Assembly: GCF_009811415.1 (NCBI RefSeq)
Contig: NZ_BLIG01000004.1
Span: forward strand, 1-47,147
Reading direction: 5' to 3'
Origin: Alteromonas sp. KUL106
GTDB taxonomy: Bacteria > Pseudomonadota > Gammaproteobacteria > Enterobacterales > Alteromonadaceae
DNA length: 47,147 nt
A program made the translations under genes and the position numbers. Under the pieces are notes generated by a model. The model was not told where the DNA came from. It searched no databases and was given only the letters and a program-made list of their open reading frames with translations. Shown piece by piece: positions 8,392 through 17,900 of the stretch (its first letter is position 1; each line of letters begins with the position of its first letter).

Positions 8392-10098
8392 TTACATCCA
8401 AGACCTTCTGGTTGACTCCACTTCGAATAACACACGATCAGCCAGTTGGTAAACATACTCTTCTGGTAAAAACGGCACGGTCACCGCACCTGAAGCCAAT
8501 ACAAATTTTATAGTGGCCAGCTTTTTACGCTTCATGAAAACACTTTGTTTAATAATAACTTGTTGCGCTTTATAGGGCTCAAAACACTGATAGTCCACAC
8601 CTATTCTACCTCGTCTTATGTACACGTACTTAGTATCGAAGGCGATCCCCCAGCGCCACCATCTGAGCGTCAGAAGAAGCGCTACCAGAATAAACATCGT
8701 GGCTGCGCCAATCATAATGTCTACATGAGCAGTGACAGCGCCTACAATAAATACCCCAAGAAGCGGAGCCGTCCAGGCGATGAGCAGCCAAAACCGAATA
8801 AAGCGCTTGCTGATGGTTTGGTAGTGCTGAGTGCGTAAATCACATCCCGGCATCACTTCCTGGCTAAGCGCAAAGGCTTCATATTCGGTTACTGATGGCA
8901 CAATGAGTTTATTTGGTGACATCAACTCTTGTATTTGCTGCCCTGCGGTTGAGTTCTGCTCAAAATACACATTTACCCGCTTTAGTAATTTATCCAGCCA
9001 GTCTTGTTTTGCCGTGATCATTTGAATGCGTGATGCACGCATGCTCACTTCCAGCTTATTGAGCAAACCGCTGCGCCGTATATAGCGGTCTCCCGCTCGT
9101 GATAACGTATAACCGTAGAACGTGAAAAGCGCACCGCCCACACTAAGCAATGCCACCAGCGCCATGATCATCATTAAAATTACAAACGCGTAGAGTCCAA
9201 ACTGCCACCATGCTACCGTTTGCTCGCCTACGATTTGATTAAGCTGCAAGCCCTTATCTGCTAACCATTTCGACACTATACCGAAGACATCGTCGTAGAA
9301 AGGCGCAGCGACACCTAAGATGATCCACACGCGATTGTTGGTGATACCGTGAATAATAATATCTTTCACCGAGCGACGATTTAACACCTCTTCATTTGCA
9401 TGTGTGTAATCTGGCGCTCTAACGCCCGTATCCCGTAAGGGTAAAGACGAACCCGGCCCGTTAGATAGGTTAACACCATTGGGCTCTTCCAATTCATCCT
9501 CGTCATACTGCGCTTTTTCGTACAACACTTGCTTCTTCAAGGCTTCAGCATAGGCTTCTGGTACCGCTACTATTTTGGCCTCTTCTTTCCCGCTTCCTGC
9601 TGTATCAAGCACCACGAGCGCGTAGCCGAAGGGCCGATAGTAAAATGGTCTTTCTATCTTAACGTTTTGAATACGCCACAACGGCAGGTTGGTATAGCGG
9701 CGCTGAAACACACCATGATGAATCTCGACGTGTTGATTGTGCACGCGAAACTTGTACATTAAATAACTGATTACGCCGCTGCTACTTGTAGACAAAATCA
9801 AGACAGCAACGCCAATTAGCACTTCTAAGGAAAACAAGTTATCCCAAATGTTGAACGAAATGGCCACGGCCGGGATGGCATAGACAAGACCTTGCGCCGC
9901 ATTGGTAATATTGCGAATGGTAAAGTACAAAATTGAAATAAGTGAGAGACGCTGCCAATCACCGCCTGTTTCCACGTTAAGCTTTGGCTCAGCCAGGCCC
10001 GCTTCTGAACCTTGAGACTGGATCGAAGCATCGTCTTTTAGCCCGTGCGACTCGCCAGAATGAGACGCTAGATTTGAAGATGTTTCAGGCGCAGTCAC
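8392..10098 (-). CDS. Bacterial PH-domain membrane protein, YdbT type
   Basis: Inner-membrane protein of 568 residues with several bPH2 (DUF304) domains. A Ser-rich cytoplasmic N-terminus (1-48) precedes paired membrane helices at about 60-105. The PH repeat RVHNQHVEIHHGVFQRRYTNLPLWRIQNVKIERPF follows in recognisable form near residue 120, with further pairs of helices and PH repeats near 255-340 and 430-550. The start is a GTG that overlaps the stop of the preceding gene (TAGTG), indicating translational coupling with the YdbS-type partner. In Bacillus the YdbS/YdbT pair is linked to bacteriocin resistance and envelope stress; whether that holds here is unknown. Confidence 0.8.
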   Translation of the reverse strand: MTAPETSSNLASHSGESHGLKDDASIQSQGSEAGLAEPKLNVETGGDWQRLSLISILYFTIRNITNAAQGLVYAIPAVAISFNIWDNLFSLEVLIGVAVLILSTSSSGVISYLMYKFRVHNQHVEIHHGVFQRRYTNLPLWRIQNVKIERPFYYRPFGYALVVLDTAGSGKEEAKIVAVPEAYAEALKKQVLYEKAQYDEDELEEPNGVNLSNGPGSSLPLRDTGVRAPDYTHANEEVLNRRSVKDIIIHGITNNRVWIILGVAAPFYDDVFGIVSKWLADKGLQLNQIVGEQTVAWWQFGLYAFVILMMIMALVALLSVGGALFTFYGYTLSRAGDRYIRRSGLLNKLEVSMRASRIQMITAKQDWLDKLLKRVNVYFEQNSTAGQQIQELMSPNKLIVPSVTEYEAFALSQEVMPGCDLRTQHYQTISKRFIRFWLLIAWTAPLLGVFIVGAVTAHVDIMIGAATMFILVALLLTLRWWRWGIAFDTKYVYIRRGRIGVDYQCFEPYKAQQVIIKQSVFMKRKKLATIKFVLASGAVTVPFLPEEYVYQLADRVLFEVESTRRSWM

Positions 10099-10652
10099 TA
10101 GCGGGCACCTATATCTTTGTGAGCGAGAATGAACTCTCGCAGCTGCTCCGCTCTCTCTAGGCTTAACCCAGGGATTTCAAAGGTATGCATTTCGCCTCCT
10201 GCAGAAAAGACCTGAAGTGATGCAAGACCTGCCCACCTGTCTAAAGGACCGCGATTCACTTCAACGTGCTGAACCCGCAAGATAGGCTGACAAGAAAGCT
10301 TCCTAAAAATTAACCCAGATTGTTTGCTAATGTCTTGCTCTCGAATTGCGTAGAATATGCGTACATCAGCAAAAAAGTGGTACAGAGCCCACACTCCGCC
10401 GATAGCGACGACACCTGCGACCACATAAGGGTAAGCAAGAACCAAGTTCTCCGGTAACGACCAGAAACGTTGGAACCTCAGTCCTGTCGCTATACCTGTT
10501 AATACCAACGCTACCATCCCTATTGAAAAGACATTCAGCGCGCGATACTTCTTGGATATAGGCAGTAAGGTTAATGTTTTAAGTACAGGTATCTCATCAA
10601 TGCTAAGCTGATTATTCGAAAAAACCGTCTCTTGTTGTGAGGAAGTTGTCAT
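10098..10652 (-). CDS. Bacterial PH-domain membrane protein, YdbS type
   Basis: Short partner of the downstream PH-domain protein. Two membrane helices (about residues 40-85 of 184) are followed by one bPH2 domain, visible as ISKQSGLIFRKLSCQPILRVQHVEV, which parallels the segment in the larger partner. The frame is open from a TTG at 10706, but I prefer ATG 10652, which is preceded at suitable spacing by AAAAGGA and begins MTTSSQQET. The last bases overlap the GTG of the next gene, so the two proteins are probably made in fixed ratio and may form one complex. Confidence 0.75.
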   Translation of the reverse strand: MTTSSQQETVFSNNQLSIDEIPVLKTLTLLPISKKYRALNVFSIGMVALVLTGIATGLRFQRFWSLPENLVLAYPYVVAGVVAIGGVWALYHFFADVRIFYAIREQDISKQSGLIFRKLSCQPILRVQHVEVNRGPLDRWAGLASLQVFSAGGEMHTFEIPGLSLERAEQLREFILAHKDIGAR

Positions 10653-10728
10653 AATAATCATTCCTTTTACCACTGAATTAGTCAGCGCAGTGGGATGCAT
10701 TATCAATAATAAAGCTGACTTTACATAA

Positions 10729-10755
10729 CAAAAAAGAGGGCAAGCCCTCTTTTTA
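10729..10755 (-). terminator. Rho-independent terminator after arcB
   Basis: On the minus strand AAAGAGGGC pairs with GCCCTCTTT around a two-base loop and is followed by T residues. The surrounding A and T runs are symmetrical, so it might also act on plus-strand transcripts. It lies about 31 bases beyond the arcB stop. Confidence 0.85.
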
Positions 10756-10785
10756 CGTCAATTAATTGAAGGCGCGTCGCGCAGC

Positions 10786-13140
10786 TTAATCGTCAACTTG
10801 CTGTTCGTTCAGCCAATCGTGCAATGCTTTCATGTCGTGCTGTACAGCCATTTGCAGCTCTTCTACCCAATCATGCACATTTTCCCACCAAGTAGGATGA
10901 TCGCCTTGTTGAATTTGATTCGCTATACGCTGTACACGGGCCAAACCAACAGAGCCTGCGGCTCCTTTGATCTTGTGTGCCTGCGAGCACACTTCCGACT
11001 TTTCGTCCGCACTTAAGCTTAACTGCAGTATTTCCATGTATTCCGGCATTTTTTCTTGGAATACTTTAACGCTAGCGCGCACCATCTCATCCCCTATGGT
11101 ATCCACTAACATTTGCAACAAGTCCATATCTAAAATGTTACTTAATGTTTTATTGGGCTCAGGACGCTCTACTTCACCGTCAATTTCTAACGGTGCAGGA
11201 GGTGCATGGAACAGCTCGTTGAAGACCTCAATAACCCGAGATTTTTTAATCGGCTTGGCAATGACGTCATCCATACCGTTTTCAAGATACTCGTCGCGTT
11301 TCTTGATGACATTCGCAGTGAGCGCAACAATAGGCGTCTGCATAACTAAATCTTCTTCGATTAACGTACTTGCTACGTCAAACCCTGTCATGTCAGGAAG
11401 CTGTATATCCAACAGTATCAAATCGTATTGCGTGGCTCGTGCTTTATCTATAGCCTCTTGCCCGGTCATGGCAACGTCAACTTTCTGGCCAAGCTTTTCG
11501 AGTAAAGCTTTTGCCACCATGACATTGAGTTCAATATCCTCTACCAACAAGATATTGAGACCGGTCACTTCAAGTTGGGCTACTTTCATCGGGCTGTTAG
11601 AAATTTGCACCGGTAGCACAATTTCAAAACGCGTCCCTTTACCCACTTGGCTAGAAACGTGGATTTCCCCCTTCATCAAGTCAACCATTTGCTTGCAAAT
11701 CGCAAGACCAATTCCTGTTCCGGTAGCAGACTGATGGTCAGGATGGTCAACCTGGTAGTACATCGCAAAAATTTTGTCGATTTCGCTTTCTGGAATACCT
11801 ACCCCTGTGTCTTCTATAACGAAGGTAACGTAAGCCTTATCTCCATCGGGCTTTGTTGCAGAAACAGATAAGCTCACATGGCCTTTTTGCGTAAACTTCA
11901 CGGCGTTAAACAAGATGTTCCACAAGATCTGTCGAAGGCGTGTTCCGTCTATTTCAACAAGACGTGGCAGCGGTTCGTTAATCTTTGTTTTGAAATTAAG
12001 CTGCTTATCTCCTGCTAGCAGGCGAATAATACTGCTCAGTTCTTCGGTAAAGTCCTTAAGTGAAATGGTCTTGAGGCTTAACTCAAGCTTATCTCTGTCC
12101 AGCTTATCCAGATCGATAATATCGTTAAAAATATTGCCCAGTGTAATCGCGCTGGCGTAAATAGTACTGACCCAGCTAAATTGCTCATCACTTAGCTCGG
12201 TATCGCGCAACATGCGGCTCAAGCCAACAATACCGTTTAATGGAGTGCGAAGCTCATGACTGATAGTGGCAATAAAGCGGGTTTTATCCGTACTGGCCTT
12301 CGCAGCGGCATTTTCAGCTTGTTTACGCTCGGTCATATCTCGACCAAAAGATAATAAGCCCAAGCGGTTGCCTTCTTTGTCGAAGAATGGCACGCGCTTC
12401 ATTTCAAAGTAGCGTCTGCGACCGTCAGCAAAGCGAAGCCACAATTCTTCTGTAATGCTTGCGTTGGTCTCTAATACTTCATGGTCGCTGGCAACAATTT
12501 GACGAGCAAGCTCTTCTTCATAAACATCTTTAGGGGTTAGCCCCAACAGTTCTTGTTCTGTTTTCCCCGTCATAAGTTCGGCGATGCGATTGCAACCGGC
12601 AAAGCGTCCTTCTTCATTACGGTAATAAATGAGATCTGGGGAGGCGTCGATAATTGAACGAAGCAGTGTAGAAAGACGGCGCGCTTGTGCTTCTTGTTCT
12701 GATTTATCTTGAATTTCTTTCTCTAAATCTTTAAACAGAGCTTCTCGCTCTTCTTGTGCTTGCTTTCGCTGCTCTATCTCATGATTTAGCTGTCTGATAT
12801 TGCTCTGAAGCTCTCGGTTCAGAAACACATCCTCTTCTCGCAAACTTTCTAGCTGACTCACCACTTCTTTTAAGTTAGTTCGTGAGTTTTCTAGCTGCTT
12901 AATTAACTCACTAAAGAAATACAACACCCAAGGCGCTGAAAGCATAGTGAGGACAACTGCGCTAATAAAATCATCAGGCTGGACCTGACTCCCCATGCTC
13001 ACTCGAATGACATAGGAGCCGCCAAGAGTGAAAACAAGTGAAAGAACAACAAATAAAATGCTGAGCTTTAGTGTGCCAAAACGCTGCACAAATTGAGCAA
13101 AACGAATTGCCCAAGAGTCGTTGGGTGAATCTGAATGCAT
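10786..13140 (-). CDS. arcB: Aerobic respiration control sensor kinase ArcB
   Basis: Hybrid membrane kinase that senses quinone redox state and phosphorylates ArcA. Domain order over 784 residues: two membrane helices (about 24-46 and 58-78), coiled coil (80-155), PAS (about 155-275), kinase with H295 in SHELRTPLNG, ATPase with DTGVGIP, receiver with D578 in LLDIQLPD, and HPt with H722 in AHKIKGAAGS. Alignment from memory to E. coli ArcB (778 residues) is close throughout. The first redox cysteine is present (C183 in AGCNR), but the position of the second (C241 in E. coli) is Y244 in RRRYFEMKR. Proximity to gltBD is also the E. coli arrangement. The arcA partner is outside the window. The ribosome site is weak. 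Confidence 0.93.
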   Translation of the reverse strand: MHSDSPNDSWAIRFAQFVQRFGTLKLSILFVVLSLVFTLGGSYVIRVSMGSQVQPDDFISAVVLTMLSAPWVLYFFSELIKQLENSRTNLKEVVSQLESLREEDVFLNRELQSNIRQLNHEIEQRKQAQEEREALFKDLEKEIQDKSEQEAQARRLSTLLRSIIDASPDLIYYRNEEGRFAGCNRIAELMTGKTEQELLGLTPKDVYEEELARQIVASDHEVLETNASITEELWLRFADGRRRYFEMKRVPFFDKEGNRLGLLSFGRDMTERKQAENAAAKASTDKTRFIATISHELRTPLNGIVGLSRMLRDTELSDEQFSWVSTIYASAITLGNIFNDIIDLDKLDRDKLELSLKTISLKDFTEELSSIIRLLAGDKQLNFKTKINEPLPRLVEIDGTRLRQILWNILFNAVKFTQKGHVSLSVSATKPDGDKAYVTFVIEDTGVGIPESEIDKIFAMYYQVDHPDHQSATGTGIGLAICKQMVDLMKGEIHVSSQVGKGTRFEIVLPVQISNSPMKVAQLEVTGLNILLVEDIELNVMVAKALLEKLGQKVDVAMTGQEAIDKARATQYDLILLDIQLPDMTGFDVASTLIEEDLVMQTPIVALTANVIKKRDEYLENGMDDVIAKPIKKSRVIEVFNELFHAPPAPLEIDGEVERPEPNKTLSNILDMDLLQMLVDTIGDEMVRASVKVFQEKMPEYMEILQLSLSADEKSEVCSQAHKIKGAAGSVGLARVQRIANQIQQGDHPTWWENVHDWVEELQMAVQHDMKALHDWLNEQQVDD

Positions 13141-13203
13141 GTACGTCTAATTGAAGCTTACTTTGCCATTATCCTATCAGGCTTTCACCACTTCGGGAAT
13201 GTG

Positions 13204-13308
13204 TTATACCAGTCCGCGTAGATAATTACCCACTTAGCGAGATTTAAAATCTTCGTCATCACGGCATATTACCGCAGGTAGAGTGACTCTATTTCAAGGT
13301 GACATGGC
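13204..13308 (+). repeat. Repeat family, copy 2 (left arm, diverged)
   Basis: It starts TATACCAGTCCGCGTAGA and follows the left arm of copies 1 and 3 through CCGCAGGTAGAGTG and AAGGTGACA, with scattered substitutions. No right end is seen. Homology fades where the amidase stop codon begins at 13309, so this repeat forms the entire 3' flank of that gene and separates it from arcB. Confidence 0.65.
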
Positions 13309-14247
13309 TTACCGTTTTAACGGTAACCTTACGGAAATCTCATTAATGTAGTGCGTATTAACCCACCCTGTTTTTGTAAAGGAAACTTTTGCCCATTCAC
13401 CCCGCTTCTCCAACACATTTAATACTTCCCCCTTGTACAAGGCAGGTTCGACCAAGGGAGATAAAATGCTAGGCCCTGTTCGCACATTCAATGAATTAGC
13501 GCTGACATTAGCGACGTGACGCTTTTGACTAGACGTGACATCTATAACTTTATCGCGTATTTGTGTGTGCAACCCGCGTTCACTGCTTTTATCAGAGTGT
13601 GATTCTTTTTTTTCAGTACTTTGCGCCAACGACTTTCTGAGCTCCTCCATTGGAAATGCCGGACCAGGGTCAACTTTTCGCGAAGGGGCTATTTCGTCAT
13701 GACCTACCACAGTAGAAATTGGATAATGCTCACACAGTAAGCGACAGAGACTCATCGTTGCCGCAATCTGAATATCGGTATATTTGTGCCAATAGCCCTT
13801 AAAGGATTGATGAGGGTGTCGTGCAGCGATAACTTCGCTTTCATCGTAGGTGCTGCCAAACCAACTTTCGAAAAGTCCATCCTCTTTAGCCTTTAATTGA
13901 CCAGCATTATCCAATTCAATGCCTATCGAATAACGATTTAAACCACGTCTACCGGCGTAAACGCTCTCGCCAGCGTGCCACGCTATTCGATTTGTAGGCA
14001 ACATTTGCACAATATCGCCGCTTCGGCCAATTGCGAAATGAGCTGAAACACCGCTATCAGCATTAGTGAGAACGTCGACCGACGAGTGCAAACTGCTCCC
14101 GGCAGTGAAATGAATGACGATGGTATCAGGGCCATTGGCGCTAAACAGGCCAGATGTATTTGGAGACGCCTTGAAGCTCACATTCTCGCCAATGAGATAA
14201 TGATCTCTAAGCTTGAATGAAAATTGAGGTAGTGTTAGTTGGGTCAT
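13309..14247 (-). CDS. N-acetylmuramoyl-L-alanine amidase (Amidase_2) with C-terminal SH3 domain
   Basis: Cleaves the bond between MurNAc and the stem peptide. The catalytic domain (about 30-195) has the zinc ligands in VIHFTAGS and in GHDEIAPSRKVDPGPAF, and the acidic IGIELDN motif, as in AmpD/AmiD. A Ser/Lys/Glu linker (about 200-235) leads to an SH3_3 domain (about 240-305; SLNVRTGPS, GWVNTHYI). No signal peptide or lipobox is visible: the N-terminus MTQLTLPQFSFKLRDHY is not hydrophobic. So it may work in the cytoplasm on recycled anhydromuropeptides, although an SH3 tail is more usual on exported enzymes. A palindrome (TTACCGTT / AACGGTAA) spans the stop codon. Confidence 0.85.
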   Translation of the reverse strand: MTQLTLPQFSFKLRDHYLIGENVSFKASPNTSGLFSANGPDTIVIHFTAGSSLHSSVDVLTNADSGVSAHFAIGRSGDIVQMLPTNRIAWHAGESVYAGRRGLNRYSIGIELDNAGQLKAKEDGLFESWFGSTYDESEVIAARHPHQSFKGYWHKYTDIQIAATMSLCRLLCEHYPISTVVGHDEIAPSRKVDPGPAFPMEELRKSLAQSTEKKESHSDKSSERGLHTQIRDKVIDVTSSQKRHVANVSANSLNVRTGPSILSPLVEPALYKGEVLNVLEKRGEWAKVSFTKTGWVNTHYINEISVRLPLKR

Positions 14248-14923
14248 TGTTCAACATTCCGTTATTGATAATATTCGGCGCTGTGCAGACAAACTTTCCT
14301 TCTTTGCCCATCACTTAAGCGACAAATGCTGGCTAGTTAAGCGTGTAATGCCGACCAATCTTTCACTGCGGTACGCGGTGTCCCACCCCTCACAAGCTCA
14401 CTTTTTAACCAACATAGCAAAGTCCTTATGTTTTCGGAACCAAAAGTTTACAATTTAATAAAAATACAGCCCAAACCGGCATTGACAACATAAAATAACA
14501 ACTAAAAAGCATATTTATTCACCTCTCATTTGTTAATGAAAATTATTATCGTTTATTTGAGGGGAGGTATTTGATTTTCCAGCCTTATAACATTTTTGTT
14601 ACAAACCTAAATAACAAATTATAAGTTATTGAAATTAAAAAATTTAATTATATTTATACTAAAAGCTAACGGGCCGAGCAATTTTAGCGTTTGATTTTAG
14701 TTTTCAATGTGGGTATTTTGTACGGCCCGCTACGCAATAATGCATAAAAATGCGGAAACGACTGGTAATCCTCTAATAATAAATAACGACTAGAAAGGCG
14801 CATACTGTCAGCAATAATGCTAGCAGGTTCAAAAGACGTCTAATAATGTTGTGATACGCAATCCTAGGCGCATCTACACGCAACGCATACCTTGCCCAGT
14901 CAAAAGGTTGAAGGAGTTAAGAG
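14248..14923. other. Long AT-rich intergenic region between the amidase and gltB
   Basis: 676 bases between divergent genes. It contains a Fur-like box (14532-14550), a very AT-rich stretch (about 14590-14660), and a distant inverted pair GGGCCG / CGGCCC near 14670 and 14725. A 28-codon frame (14707-14793) has no ribosome site. The length suggests a regulated gltB leader. No RNA gene is recognised. Confidence 0.5.
14532..14550. promoter_or_regulatory. Putative Fur box
   Basis: GTTAATGAAAATTATTATC matches the 19-base Fur consensus GATAATGATAATCATTATC at 16 positions. It is 374 bases before gltB and 285 before the amidase start. The AT-rich setting raises the chance-match risk. Confidence 0.4.
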
Positions 14924-17900
14924 ATGAGTTTATATAATCCCAATGATTCCCGGGACAACTGTGGGTTTGGCTTAATCGCTCACACTCATGGGGAAGCCAG
15001 TCACGAATTGGTAACAACTGCTATTCACGGTCTTGACCGTATGCAGCATCGTGGCGGTATTGCCGCCGACGGGAAAACCGGTGACGGCTGTGGTTTATTA
15101 CTACAGAAACCGGATGCGTTCTTCCATGCAATCGCCGAAGAAAATGGCTGGAAACTCAGCAAAAAATACGGCGTGGGCATGATTTTCTTGAGTCAGGACC
15201 CAGTGCTTGCGCAGGCCGCGCGCGAAGTACTTAATGAAGAACTTGAAAAAGAGACACTCTCAGTAGTGGGTTGGCGCGAAGTGCCTGTCGACCGCTCAGT
15301 GCTGGGTGAACTCGCGCTTACGGGCGTTCCACAAATTGAACAAGTGTTTGTGAATGCGCCTGCGGGCTGGAGAAAACGCGACCTAGAACGTCGCTTGTAC
15401 ATGATCCGTCGTCGCGCTGAAAAGCGCCTTGAGAAAGATCCAGATTTTTACGTGGCATGTTTGTCAGGCCTTGTGACTATATATAAAGGCTTGGTAATGC
15501 CGAAAGACTTACCTGCTTTTTATCACGATCTTGCCGATGAGCGTATGCAAAGCGCAATTTGCGTTTTCCACCAACGTTTCTCAACAAATACGTTGCCGCG
15601 CTGGCCGCTTGCCCAACCCTTCCGTTTCCTTGCGCACAATGGCGAAATAAATACCATTAAAGGTAACCGCGACTGGGCGATGGCACGTGCTGCTAAATTT
15701 TCAACGCCGCTTATTCCTGACTTGAAAGACGCTGCGCCTTTTGTTAACACCGAAGGTTCAGATTCATCGTCACTGGATAACATGCTAGAGCTCTTCTTAG
15801 CAGGTGGTATGGATTTATTCCGCGCCATGCGTTTGCTTGTTCCGCCAGCGTATCAAAACAACAAAACTATGGACGACGACCTTCGTGCATTCTACGAGTT
15901 TAACTCAATGCACATGGAACCTTGGGACGGCCCAGCCGGTATCGTTTTAACCAACGGTCGCCACGTGGCCTGTAACCTAGATAGAAATGGTTTACGTCCT
16001 GCTCGTTACGTTATTACTAAGAATGGTTTTATTACCCTTGCTTCTGAAGTGGGTATTTGGGATTACGAGCAAGCCGACGTTGTTGAAAAAGGCCGCGTAG
16101 GCCCGGGTGAAATGCTTGCTGTAGATACCTATACGGGCAAGATTTGGCGCTCTACGGAAATTGATGACGACCTTAAAACTCGCCATCCTTACAAAGAGTG
16201 GTTAGATAAACACATTCGTCGACTTACTCCCATTGAACAGCTTGATGCCTCATTAATTGGTAAGCGCGTGTTTGATGACGACGCCATGGCGGTGTATCAC
16301 AAGCTGCACGCATACAGCTATGAAGAGATTCAACAGGTTGTAAAAGTACTCGCAAAAGACGGTCAAGAAGCCGTTGGTTCTATGGGTGATGATACGCCAA
16401 TGGCGGTTATGTCATCACGTCAGCGTACTGTTTACGATTACTTCCGTCAGCAGTTTGCTCAGGTTACTAACCCGCCTATCGACCCATTACGTGAAAACCA
16501 CGTTATGTCGTTGGCAACCTGTATTGGCCGTGAGCAAAACGTATTCAGCGAAACCTCGGGTTATGCTGACCGCGTATTGTTCGACTCGCCAATATTGATG
16601 TATACCGATCTCAAACAGCTGCGTGAATTTAACCCAGACAATTACTATTCAGAAGTTGTAGAGCTTCAATATGCGCCGCAAGAAGGCCTGAAAAAAGCCA
16701 TTGAGCGTGTATGTAATGAAGTTGAAATGCTGGTTAAAAATAAACGTGCTGCGTTTGTTATTCTGTCTGACAGAAACATTAAGCAAAGCCGTTTAGTGAT
16801 CCCTGCTGCGATGGCCGTTGGCGCGGTTCAGCGCCGCCTAGTTGAAAAATCATTGCGATGCGACGCTAACGTTGTTGTTGAAACAGCCAGCGCCCGTGAC
16901 CCTCATCACTTCGCAGTGTTAATTGGTTTAGGCGCTACCGCGGTATATCCATTCCTTGCGTACGAAACTATCGAGCAGCTTTGCGAAAAAGGCGAGCTAG
17001 ACATATCTCCTATGCAGGCCACATTGAACTACCGTAAAGGTATCAATAAAGGCTTGTATAAGATCATGTCGAAAATGGGTATCAGTACTGTTGCCAGTTA
17101 TCGCAGTTCTAAGCTATTTGAGGCCGTGGGCATCAACAATGAAGTCATGAAGTTGTGCTTTAAAGGTGTAACTTCGCGTATTCAAGGCGCGGGCTTCGAT
17201 GATTTCCATCAAGATCTGATAAACCTTAACCGCATTGCATGGCTTAAGCGCAAGTCTGTTGATCACGGCGGCTTGCTTAAGTATGTGCACGGTGGCGAAT
17301 ACCACGCATACAACCCAGATGTTGTAAGCACGCTACAAAAAGCAGTAGTGTCAGGTAAGTACGAAGATTACCAGCACTACGCAAAGCTAGTTAATGAGCG
17401 TGCGCCTGCGCACATTCGCGATTTGCTAGCCATTAATCCTAATTGCGATCCTATTGATATTAGCGAAGTAGAAGCGCCAGAGAGCTTATTCCCGCGCTTT
17501 GATACTGCTGCGATGTCAATTGGTGCACTGAGCCCAGAAGCGCACGAAGCGCTGGCGATTGCAATGAACCGCCTAGGCGGTCAGTCAAACTCTGGCGAAG
17601 GTGGCGAACACCCTTCACGCTTCGGTACAGAGAAGAACTCAAAAATTAAGCAGGTTGCATCAGGACGCTTTGGTGTTACGCCTCACTATTTGGTTAACGC
17701 TAACGTTATTCAAATTAAAGTGGCGCAAGGCGCAAAACCAGGTGAAGGCGGTCAGCTTCCTGGTGACAAAGTAAATAAATACATCGCACAGCTTCGTTTT
17801 TCTGTGCCGGGTGTAACCCTTATTTCACCACCTCCGCACCACGACATTTATTCGATTGAAGATTTAGCACAGCTAATTTTCGATTTGAAACAGGTGAATC

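Noticed and set aside
8545..8838. 97-codon open frame on the plus strand
   Set aside because: Antisense to the PH-domain gene, which has domain support; composition not protein-like.
10967..11734. 255-codon open frame on the plus strand
   Set aside because: It lies wholly antisense to arcB, whose domains and motifs are unmistakable; no ribosome site and Ser/Thr-rich shadow composition.
14707..14793. 28-codon frame in the gltB leader as a possible leader peptide
   Set aside because: No Shine-Dalgarno sequence, no run of regulatory codons, and no attenuator hairpin next to it.
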